Positions 1-4,651 of a stretch of DNA of 6,877 bases are shown one piece after another. The DNA is from an uncultured Methanobrevibacter sp. (GTDB lineage: Archaea; Methanobacteriota; Methanobacteria; Methanobacteriales; Methanobacteriaceae). The position numbers were made by a program, and so were the translations under genes. Where the stretch lies: NCBI RefSeq assembly GCF_937898925.1, contig NZ_CALDKF010000053.1, forward strand, positions 1 to 6,877. Direction: 5' to 3'. Each line of letters starts with the position of its first letter. Position 1 is the first letter of the stretch. The notes under the pieces are model-generated. The model saw only the letters and a program-made list of their open reading frames with translations. It was not told where the DNA came from and did not search any database.

Positions 1-46
1 TGACAAGCGTGCAGAACAACAGCAGTATGGAAAAGATACGGTACAT
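1..46 (-). CDS. ehaH: Next Eha membrane subunit, 5' end only (probably EhaH)
   Basis: Only the first 15 codons are in the window; the gene continues past base 1. They read MYRIFSILLLFCTLV, a hydrophobic start fitting a first membrane segment. The ATG at 46 is preceded by GAGGAT at 52-57 with 7 bases of spacing, a convincing ribosome binding site, and the same frame has stop codons just upstream, so the start is well defined. It lies 37 bases after ehaG. In known eha operons ehaG is followed by ehaH, a larger antiporter-like (NuoL/M/N family) membrane subunit, so the name rests on gene order alone. The visible residues are too few to identify a family. Confidence 0.55.
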   Translation of the reverse strand, partial: MYRIFSILLLFCTLV

Positions 47-51
47 GATTT

Positions 52-57
52 ATCCTC
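52..57 (-). promoter_or_regulatory. Ribosome binding site deciding the start of the partial left-edge gene
   Basis: On the minus strand GAGGAT lies 5 to 7 bases before the ATG at 46. It matters because another ATG (at 87) overlaps the ehaG stop codon in the typical ATGA style but reaches a stop after four codons. The Shine-Dalgarno-like match supports the downstream ATG as the true start. Confidence 0.6.
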
Positions 58-83
58 AGAGTGACAGAGATTTTATGGAATAA

Positions 84-761
84 TCATTTTCTTCCGTATT
101 CCTCTCTCATCATTATTCCAATCAATCCGATCTTGGAAGCAACTTTCAAGAGCAATCCTAAAGCAGCTAGGAATAAGCTGAGCAACCAGTATTGAGGCAA
201 TATGAAGAAGAATAGGAATCCAATAATCCATAAGCACCAAGAGATACCAGATATTGCTCCAACTCCATCAAGAACAACTATTGGTAATCCTCTTACCTTT
301 CTACTTAAAACATAAATTACAATACCTCCACCAGCTACTGCACCACCAGTAAAACCAGATAGGAAAACACCATAACCTATTAACAATAATGCAATGAAAT
401 TAGGAGCAGTTGTCATAATCTCCATATCTATATTTAATGGCATTGGTGCAAATGAGGTATCTACATCTTTCTTTCTCATTTCACGAGATATTAGAATCTC
501 GGATATAGCCATAATCTCTGCCAATTCAACTACTAGACCAGGAAGAATCAATGCTTCAGACAAATCAGTCCCTACAGCAGCTACAACAATAAGCATAGCC
601 AAACCGACAATGTCAGTCAATATAAGAACTTGGATGTCTCTTTTCTCCATTGCAATTCCCATCAAGCCAATGAAAGCTACAATCAAACCGCCATATAAAG
701 CTGTGGAATACATTGAGCTATAGAATGCAGGAACAAATTGTGGAATTATACTTGCAACCAT
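84..761 (-). CDS. ehaG: Energy-converting hydrogenase A subunit G, membrane protein
   Basis: A 225-residue polytopic membrane protein, about the length expected for EhaG. Hydrophobic segments lie near residues 17-38, 43-64, 67-92, 119-135, 137-153, 160-186 and 188-206, with a short polar stretch at about 93-115. The third segment carries Glu79, Glu82 and Glu88, acidic residues in a membrane context that are candidates for ion movement. The stretch around residues 64-76 (TDLSEALILPGL) resembles the DPLPQALVLTAIVI signature of MrpC/NuoK-type subunits, recalled from memory, and the Gly-rich part near 136-146 is distantly like MrpB. The start is firm: AGGTGAT, nearly a full match to the archaeal Shine-Dalgarno sequence, lies just before the ATG and overlaps the ehaF stop 4 bases upstream, suggesting translational coupling. 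Role in Eha: part of the membrane arm that couples ion flow to ferredoxin reduction. The exact subunit function is unknown. Confidence 0.85.
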   Translation of the reverse strand: MVASIIPQFVPAFYSSMYSTALYGGLIVAFIGLMGIAMEKRDIQVLILTDIVGLAMLIVVAAVGTDLSEALILPGLVVELAEIMAISEILISREMRKKDVDTSFAPMPLNIDMEIMTTAPNFIALLLIGYGVFLSGFTGGAVAGGGIVIYVLSRKVRGLPIVVLDGVGAISGISWCLWIIGFLFFFILPQYWLLSLFLAALGLLLKVASKIGLIGIMMREEYGRK

Positions 762-765
762 CTAA

Positions 766-1371
766 TCACCTGAACTCCTTTTTAGCTTGCTTTTTACGAG
801 CTTTGCGATTGCTCATTTCAACTTCACTAGCTATCTTGTCAGAACTTGCAATAGCTCTTTTTACATCTTCCTTAATGTCTCCTTTACCTTTTTTCTCCTT
901 TCTATCCATGGTAAAGTTAATTGCAAGCCATGATGCGATAATGAATGCCATCATAAGAATGGAAGATTCCAAGATAGTGTCAAAACCTCTTGTATAGTAA
1001 AGGATTTCATCAATCACTCCACCTGGAGATGCACAGATACTTGTTCCAAAGTATGGGGAAATTCCCTTTAGCATTTCAGCGATTGGAGTCATATATGAAT
1101 TGATCCAACCCAGATTTTGTGAATTTTCAGGATATTGGGCTTCAGTAACACCAGGACTTTCCAAAATCTCTCCACCCCTATCATATGGAGCAATAGCCAA
1201 ACCTGCATCCATTTGACTTTGAGGAGCTGGACGAGTGTAGATTTGGTCTGTATCCAATCCAATTGGGATTAAGAATCCAGCAATCAAGAGTAAACCTAAA
1301 ATTAGAGCGAATAATCTAGGAATATTCTTCGGATTTGCCAATTTATTCCATAATTTAGCTATTCTAGGCAT
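766..1371 (-). CDS. ehaF: Energy-converting hydrogenase A subunit F, two-span membrane protein with basic tail
   Basis: A 201-residue protein with membrane segments near residues 18-37 and 133-153, separated by a roughly 95-residue loop. Positively charged ends (KNIPR before the first span, a Lys/Arg-rich tail after the second) suggest that both termini are cytoplasmic and the loop is outside. At 126-138 YTRGFDTILESSI resembles the RGFDTLGE signature of MbhE and the MrpA C-terminal region, recalled from memory, supporting an Mrp-like role in the ion-translocating arm. The tail (156-201) has 17 Lys/Arg in 46 residues and may contact the peripheral hydrogenase module or the membrane surface; that is inference. 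Start: GGGAGGAG precedes the ATG at a normal distance. It sits 54 bases after ehaE, and its TGA is 4 bases before ehaG. The name comes from gene order and overall architecture. Confidence 0.83.
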   Translation of the reverse strand: MPRIAKLWNKLANPKNIPRLFALILGLLLIAGFLIPIGLDTDQIYTRPAPQSQMDAGLAIAPYDRGGEILESPGVTEAQYPENSQNLGWINSYMTPIAEMLKGISPYFGTSICASPGGVIDEILYYTRGFDTILESSILMMAFIIASWLAINFTMDRKEKKGKGDIKEDVKRAIASSDKIASEVEMSNRKARKKQAKKEFR

Positions 1372-1425
1372 TTTGGTCTCCTCCCAGCATTAATTGAAAC
1401 TGATTTTTAAATAAATTGATAAGCA

Positions 1426-1686
1426 TTATACATCAGCTCCTATCTCTTCTAAACGAGAAATAGCTCTAAACAAGATCAATGTTACGATAATTGTTGTTGC
1501 AATTAAAGTCAAAAGAGCTAATGTAGAATTGTAAGTAAGCAAAATCAATGAAACTCCTACAGATGCCACTTCAGTATTGATTGTTCTTATGATTGGGTCT
1601 TTCACTCCAGGACCCCAAACTGTAGCTAGGCTTCCAAAAATGGCAAGTGCCAAACCTACGTAAACCCAAAGAGCAAGATTGAACAT
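1426..1686 (-). CDS. ehaE: Energy-converting hydrogenase A subunit E, small membrane protein
   Basis: An 86-residue membrane protein with three predicted spans (about 4-23, 40-51 and 54-73) and an acidic C-terminus. After the first span comes a polar loop (GPGVKDPIIRTINTE, 25-39) running into a Gly-rich second span with SVGVSLILL. This layout recalls MrpG/MbhC subunits, where R-x-x-D-x-x-x-R-x-x-x-x-x-x-x-TLG occupies the same place; the match is a pattern from memory and weak. The ATG overlaps the ehaD stop by one base (TAATG), and GGTGGT lies 5 bases before the start inside the end of ehaD, so translation is probably coupled to ehaD. Eha uses such small hydrophobic subunits to build the ion-translocating membrane arm. 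Length and order match EhaE. Confidence 0.85.
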   Translation of the reverse strand: MFNLALWVYVGLALAIFGSLATVWGPGVKDPIIRTINTEVASVGVSLILLTYNSTLALLTLIATTIIVTLILFRAISRLEEIGADV

Positions 1687-2012
1687 TATTTACCACCTTC
1701 AGAGTTTCTTGTCTCATTTTCATTGCTTTGAATCATTTTAGGAAGTGTGGAATAATCCTTCAATTTTGATTTACGCACTTCATTAATCTTAATCAAAGCA
1801 AGCAAGAATACAATAATAGACAATGGATCAAGGACTGCAGTTAAAAAAGCAACATCCAAATATTTAAAGCTGACAATAGCTAAAAACAAGCCTGCTTCCA
1901 AGATTGAAACCATAATTACCTTATCCAATGGTTTCTTTAAAAGGACAACTCCAATAGCACCTATTATCATCAAAGCAATTGATATTGTTGTCAAGTCAAT
2001 AAATTCCAACAT
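1686..2012 (-). CDS. ehaD: Energy-converting hydrogenase A subunit D, small membrane protein
   Basis: A 108-residue protein with three predicted spans (about 7-25, 32-49 and 56-76) followed by a charged, Asn/Glu-rich tail (77-108). The core KKPLDKVIMVSILEAGLFL, followed by KYLDVAFLTAV, closely follows the pattern of MbhD and the matching MrpA C-terminal domain (K-x-x-x-x-A-V-I, then DVALTEA), recalled from memory. Glu39 and Lys50 lie in or at the edge of the second span and Asp62 early in the third, so ionisable residues are buried as in ion-translocating subunits. The ATG at 2012 has a weak upstream GGGAT; the gap after ehaC is 38 bases. The stop overlaps the ehaE start (TAATG). The tail looks soluble and may be variable. 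Assigned from order, size and topology. Confidence 0.84.
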   Translation of the reverse strand: MLEFIDLTTISIALMIIGAIGVVLLKKPLDKVIMVSILEAGLFLAIVSFKYLDVAFLTAVLDPLSIIVFLLALIKINEVRKSKLKDYSTLPKMIQSNENETRNSEGGK

Positions 2013-2050
2013 TTAAATCCCATTTCTATTATCTATAAAAATAATAATCA

Positions 2051-2326
2051 TTAGTTTTCCTTATGCTCTTCCATATTCTTATCATAGGTAATTTCATCTT
2101 CCAAATCATTTAAGCTATATGCAATTGCATTTGCACCAATTGTAGAAGAGACAAAGAAAGTTGCAGCTAATACAAGACCAAATGGAGTTTGAATATACAA
2201 TGCGATGAGTGCAGAAACACAGAATCCTATTACATTTATATAAAGTAATTTTTCTGCTCTATCTTTGGTTATTACTGCTCTTAAAGCCATTAAAATTGTA
2301 ATAACTCCAATAATTTCAATAAACAT
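2051..2326 (-). CDS. ehaC: Energy-converting hydrogenase A subunit C, small MrpF-like membrane protein
   Basis: A 91-residue protein with three predicted spans (about 4-19, 28-45 and 48-69) and a strongly acidic, hydrophilic tail (73-91). The segment TKDRAEKLLYINVIGF (20-35) followed by ALIALYI fits the MrpF/MbhB signature G-P-T-x-x-D-R-x-x-x-L-D-x-I-G, then A-x-x-A-L, with the Asp-Arg pair conserved (Asp22-Arg23). This is one of the clearer Mrp-type matches in the operon, although made from memory. AAGGT precedes the ATG at a usable distance. The gene is separated from ehaB by 108 bases of very AT-rich DNA, by far the longest gap in the operon within this window, so it may have its own promoter. 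The name follows gene order. Confidence 0.83.
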   Translation of the reverse strand: MFIEIIGVITILMALRAVITKDRAEKLLYINVIGFCVSALIALYIQTPFGLVLAATFFVSSTIGANAIAYSLNDLEDEITYDKNMEEHKEN

Positions 2327-2434
2327 AATTTAACCTTGTATTTTTTAATTTATTTAATCCAATCGACTTTACTAATCGATTTTATAAATTATTTTATAAT
2401 TATTTAATATATTATTTTATTAATTTCATATTAA
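2327..2434 (-). promoter_or_regulatory. AT-rich ehaB-ehaC gap with a possible internal promoter
   Basis: This 108-base gap interrupts an otherwise compact operon. On the minus strand a TTTATAAA box (2381-2388), preceded by an A-rich stretch that could serve as a BRE, would place a transcript start near 2358 and leave a leader of about 30 bases before ehaC. Beside it AATCGA (2361-2366) and TCGATT (2376-2381) form a 6-bp inverted repeat with a 9-base spacer, in position to act as a small operator or hairpin. There is no clear T-tract in the minus-strand direction after ehaB, so a full terminator is not supported. Confidence 0.35.
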
Positions 2435-2935
2435 TTATTCATATTTAGTATATCTGCCAAAGGATTTTGCTATTTTTCCAATTAATCTTGAACTTGTAGG
2501 ATGGTGAATTCCTTGAATAGTGAATATTGCAATTACCATTCCACAAATGAACATCTCTGGGGTGATTCCAATGAATGAGAAGATGAATATGAGTAGTGTC
2601 ATGGTCAAAGCGCCGGTTGTTCCTGCATAACCTGGATCTGCACATAATCTGTTTCCAATGTAAACAAGCAATGCAGCTATTAAACCTCCTTGAATTCCAA
2701 GAATGTAAACTCCAATTGAAGCCATCAATGTTCCTGCGGATGCATCTGGAGAACATAGGATGTTTCCTTGGAAGAATCCTCCTGCCAAATCCCCTTTCCT
2801 ATTTTTGATTGAATATCCTACAGTCTCCGCCCCTTTAACACCTGGAGCTTCAGGAAGACCAAGGAATGTATCCACTATAACAAAATTAAGCCAAGAGATA
2901 ACGGTTGCTAAAATCAAGCCAATTATTAGATCCAT
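2435..2935 (-). CDS. ehaB: Energy-converting hydrogenase A subunit B, membrane protein
   Basis: A 166-residue protein of the length expected for EhaB. The first span is about residues 3-21. A hydrophilic, Gly-rich region follows (26-68: LPEAPGVKG, then KGDLAGGFFQGN, Cys61, SPDASAG), then spans near 69-93, 110-124 and 126-143, and a basic C-terminus (149-166). Cys61 and Cys98 (RLCADPGYAGTTGA) are the only two cysteines before the late Cys131; no metal-site spacing is evident. The hydrophilic region looks like a specific interaction or structural loop, but I know of no assigned function. Start: a strong AGGAGGT (2944-2950) lies 8 bases before the ATG, within the end of ehaA, and the ATG overlaps the ehaA stop by one base (TAATG). 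It acts in the membrane module of the Eha complex. Confidence 0.87.
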   Translation of the reverse strand: MDLIIGLILATVISWLNFVIVDTFLGLPEAPGVKGAETVGYSIKNRKGDLAGGFFQGNILCSPDASAGTLMASIGVYILGIQGGLIAALLVYIGNRLCADPGYAGTTGALTMTLLIFIFSFIGITPEMFICGMVIAIFTIQGIHHPTSSRLIGKIAKSFGRYTKYE

Positions 2936-3213
2936 TATTCGCTACCTCCTTGAGGGTTTGGGAAAACATAATCGAATAGATACTTGACAAAAATAGCTGA
3001 AAATAATCCCACTATAATTGCAATTAACAATCCCTTATAAATCCAAAACACATTTAATGAATAAAAAATAGCTAGAATTCCTATAGCGAACACAGGAGTT
3101 GGAAATAGTGCACTTTTAGTCCAGGAAAACCTGATTGGCTTTTCTGGAAGAAGCGGCAATTTCAAAGCTAACGCTAAGACTATTGCAACTATGATAGCCA
3201 CTATATAATTCAT
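2935..3213 (-). CDS. ehaA: Energy-converting hydrogenase A subunit A, first gene of the operon
   Basis: A small membrane protein. I start it at the ATG at 3213, giving 92 residues beginning MNYIVAIIVAIVLAL, because that length fits EhaA and the upstream residues look non-conserved. Upstream in-frame ATGs at 3249 (104 residues) and 3318 (127 residues) are possible, but the one at 3318 lies before the likely TATA box. No strong ribosome binding site precedes 3213 (only a GGAT about 14 bases away), so the start is uncertain. Hydrophobic segments lie near residues 3-18, 38-54 and 58-78, separated by a polar loop LPEKPIRFSWTKS (22-34). The C-terminus is short and polar (PNPQGGSE). The stop overlaps ehaB. 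The protein belongs to the membrane arm of the Eha hydrogenase; its individual role is unknown. Confidence 0.82.
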   Translation of the reverse strand: MNYIVAIIVAIVLALALKLPLLPEKPIRFSWTKSALFPTPVFAIGILAIFYSLNVFWIYKGLLIAIIVGLFSAIFVKYLFDYVFPNPQGGSE

Positions 3214-3249
3214 GAATAATTGAAATCCATTAGCAATTATACTAATCAT

Positions 3250-3285
3250 AGTTAATATTATGTTATAATATAATATATATCTTTT
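3250..3285 (-). promoter_or_regulatory. Probable promoter of the eha operon
   Basis: On the minus strand the purine-rich AAAAG (3281-3285) runs into ATATATATT (3272-3280), a BRE plus TATA box arrangement typical of archaea. Transcription would begin about 25 bases further on, near 3250, leaving a leader of roughly 37 bases before the ATG at 3213 or almost none before the ATG at 3249. This positioning is the main argument against the longest ehaA reading. The surroundings are very AT-rich, so other boxes are possible. Confidence 0.45.
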
Positions 3286-3422
3286 ATTACTTATTGCCAA
3301 GCCGAAAAAATAGGACAAATTTTTGATTATTTTTAAAATCGAAAAAAATTAAATCAATCGATAGGAAATAAAGATAAATTATGAACAATCTTTGAAAAAG
3401 AAGCGCTTTAAAAGGATAAAAA

Positions 3423-3438
3423 TTTAGGCATTCCTAAA
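3423..3438. repeat. Small inverted repeat in the divergent region
   Basis: TTTAGG (3423-3428) and CCTAAA (3433-3438) form a 6-bp perfect inverted repeat around CATT. It could be an operator half-site pair or a short hairpin. The flanking bases do not extend the stem and no T-tract follows on either strand, so it is not a good terminator. Confidence 0.4.
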
Positions 3439-3472
3439 AATTATAATTATTTATGATTACACCACAAATATG

Positions 3473-3508
3473 AATTTGATTTATATATAAAATTTGATTT
3501 ATATACAA
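3473..3508 (+). promoter_or_regulatory. 18-bp tandem duplication carrying two TTTATATA boxes
   Basis: The units AATTTGATTTATATATAA (3473-3490) and AATTTGATTTATATACAA (3491-3508) are directly adjacent and differ at one base. Each contains TTTATATA (3480-3487 and 3498-3505), the methanogen consensus TATA box. Reading right, transcripts would start near 3510 and 3528, giving leaders of about 115-130 bases before the epimerase. In the first unit TTTATATATAAA (3480-3491) is a perfect palindrome, so it could also position TBP toward eha. The duplication itself is directly visible; promoter use is inferred. Confidence 0.5.
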
Positions 3509-3571
3509 AATTACAAAATATAAATAGTATTAAAATTATAAATCTATACTAATATAGAAAATATAATTATA

Positions 3572-3615
3572 TCAATGATAAAATGATAGCATTGAATCAT
3601 TGAAAAAATCATTTT
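3572..3615 (+). repeat. Two interleaved 8-bp inverted repeats upstream of the epimerase
   Basis: TCAATGAT (3572-3579) is complementary to ATCATTGA (3596-3603), and AAAATGAT (3580-3587) to ATCATTTT (3608-3615). The order is A, B, A', B', so the two pairings cross. Put differently, the half-site AATGAT occurs twice forward (3574, 3582) and twice reversed (3596, 3608). It ends 27 bases before the ATG. It may be a four-site operator for a dimeric repressor or, if transcribed, mutually exclusive hairpins or a pseudoknot-like leader. Confidence 0.5.
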
Positions 3616-3642
3616 ACATTATAAATTAAAGGACCAGATATA

Positions 3643-4590
3643 ATGGAAAATAAGGAAATTGTAGTTACTGGAGGATGCGGATTTATAGGTTCACACATTG
3701 TTGAACAGCTATTGGAAAACAACAAAGTGACCGTAATAGACAACTTGTCCTCTGGAAAAATGGAAAACCTTGAAAATCCAAATCATGAAAACTTGACTTT
3801 GATTGAAGAAGACCTTTTAGACTGTGATTTGGATAAGATTTTAAAAGGAAAGGATTACGTATTTCACCTTGCAGCAAAGGTAAGCGTGCCAGGAAGTGTT
3901 GCAGAACCTTTAGATTACAATGAGACAAACATTGACGCTACCTTGAAATTGCTTATGGCATGTAAAAACAACAATATCAAAAAGATCGTTTTCTCATCAT
4001 CTTCTGCAGTTTATGGAGAAAATCCAAACATGCCTTTGAAAGAGAGTGAACTTCCTATGCCTTCATCCCCTTATGCTGCTCAGAAGGCAAGTGGGGAATT
4101 ATACTTAAAATCATTTTATGAAAGCTATGGATTGAATTATGTGGCTTTAAGGTATTTCAATGTCTTTGGTCCTAGACAAGATGAAAACTCACCTTATGCT
4201 GCAGTAATCCCTAAATTCATCTCTGCAATCCTAAAAGGTGAAAGCCCTGTCATTTATGGTGATGGAGAGCAAAGCAGAGACTTTATTTTTGTAAAGGAAA
4301 TAGCTAAAGCAAACATTGCAGCTTGTGAATCTGAATACAATGGAATAGTAAATGTTGCATTAGGTAAATCAATGACCATAAACCAGTTATTTGATATTGT
4401 TAGTGATGTTTTGGAATCCGACTTAAAAGTTAATTATCTAGATGAACGTCCAGGAGACATAAAACATTCATTAGCAGATATAAGCAATCTTAAAAATATA
4501 GGATTCAAGCCAGAAGAAGATAAGTTTGAAGAGCAGTTAAGAGAAACTGTAGAATGGTTTAAAGAAGAAATGGAAAAAAGAAAATTATAA
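3643..4590 (+). CDS. UDP-sugar 4-epimerase (GalE/Gne-type, NAD-dependent, extended SDR)
   Basis: A 315-residue member of the NAD-dependent epimerase/dehydratase (extended short-chain dehydrogenase) family at full length. The N-terminal Rossmann fold shows TGGCGFIGSH (Gly10, Gly13, Gly16), an acidic Asp33 after the second strand for the NAD ribose, and HLAAKVSVP at 75-83. The catalytic set is complete: Ser120 in FSSSSAVYG and Tyr144-x-x-x-Lys148 in SPYAAQKASGE. Further on, RYFNVFGPRQD, then SPYAAVIPKF and DGEQSRDF are the substrate-domain motifs; they resemble UDP-GlcNAc/UDP-GalNAc 4-epimerases of the WbpP/Gne type at least as much as classical GalE, so UDP-glucose versus UDP-GlcNAc cannot be settled. 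In a methanogen with pseudomurein or surface glycans it would supply UDP-Gal or UDP-GalNAc; that role is inferred. AAAGGA lies about 9 bases before the ATG. It diverges from eha and ends in its own terminator. Confidence 0.9.
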   Translation: MENKEIVVTGGCGFIGSHIVEQLLENNKVTVIDNLSSGKMENLENPNHENLTLIEEDLLDCDLDKILKGKDYVFHLAAKVSVPGSVAEPLDYNETNIDATLKLLMACKNNNIKKIVFSSSSAVYGENPNMPLKESELPMPSSPYAAQKASGELYLKSFYESYGLNYVALRYFNVFGPRQDENSPYAAVIPKFISAILKGESPVIYGDGEQSRDFIFVKEIAKANIAACESEYNGIVNVALGKSMTINQLFDIVSDVLESDLKVNYLDERPGDIKHSLADISNLKNIGFKPEEDKFEEQLRETVEWFKEEMEKRKL

Positions 4591-4611
4591 AAAACGGCTA
4601 TACGTTTTTTA
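4588..4611 (+). terminator. Hairpin plus T-tract terminator overlapping the epimerase stop
   Basis: TAAAAAACG (4588-4596) and CGTTTTTTA (4603-4611) pair perfectly over 9 bp around a GCTATA loop. The TAA stop codon forms the foot of the stem, and the right arm ends in six T. The stem is mostly A-T, so the T-tract is probably the active termination signal, as is usual in archaea. Confidence 0.6.
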
Positions 4612-4616
4612 AAACT

Positions 4617-4651
4617 TATTAAAATTATAAATATTATCAAGAAGTGGAAAA
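4617..4651 (+). promoter_or_regulatory. Probable promoter and start region of the citramalate synthase gene
   Basis: A TATA-like AATTATAAATATT (4623-4635) follows the epimerase terminator. The usual 25-base spacing would put the transcript start almost at the ATG at 4652, implying a very short or absent leader. GAAGTGG (4641-4647) is a weak ribosome binding site that would work only if transcription starts earlier or reads through from the epimerase. The 16 bases at 4617-4632 are repeated exactly at 3528-3543 upstream of the epimerase. Confidence 0.4.

Larger units (their letters stand above)
3214..3642. other. Divergent gene-free region between eha and the epimerase
   Basis: These 429 bases separate two divergent genes and hold no convincing coding sequence, tRNA or other structured RNA gene that I can recognise. 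From left to right they contain the probable eha promoter (3250-3285), an 8-bp palindrome AAGCGCTT (3401-3408), a small hairpin (3423-3438), a duplicated TATA-box unit (3473-3508), an AT-rich stretch with another TATA-like sequence (3528-3543), and interleaved inverted repeats (3572-3615) just before the epimerase. Neither flanking gene needs this much DNA for a core promoter, so regulator binding or long leaders are likely. Confidence 0.6.

Noticed and set aside
73..87. ATG overlapping the ehaG stop codon (ATGA), a typical coupled start
   Set aside because: The frame reaches a stop after four codons. The ATG at 46, with a GAGGAT site and a hydrophobic reading frame, is better.
394..997. Open frames on the plus strand opposite ehaG and ehaF (394-723 and 713-997)
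   Set aside because: They are shadows of well-supported membrane-protein genes, with low-complexity Ser/Ile-rich translations and no convincing promoter or ribosome binding site.
2445..2987. Other-frame readings across ehaB on both strands
   Set aside because: Their products have odd compositions (His/Arg/Asn-rich) and overlap a gene with a perfect AGGAGGT site and the expected EhaB length.
3401..3408. AAGCGCTT palindrome in the divergent region as an operator
   Set aside because: It is a single 8-bp palindrome with no second copy in the window; it stands out by its GC core but is not enough for a regulator call.
3560..3615. Possible C/D box small RNA (ATGATA elements resembling a C box)
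   Set aside because: No CTGA D box at the right distance and no C'/D' pair.
3319..3642. Search for a tRNA, riboswitch or CRISPR repeats in the long gene-free region
   Set aside because: The region is too AT-rich, with no cloverleaf, no regular spaced repeats and no recognisable riboswitch core.
3683..3928. 81-residue minus-strand frame inside the epimerase gene
   Set aside because: It lies opposite the Rossmann-fold coding region and has no family resemblance.
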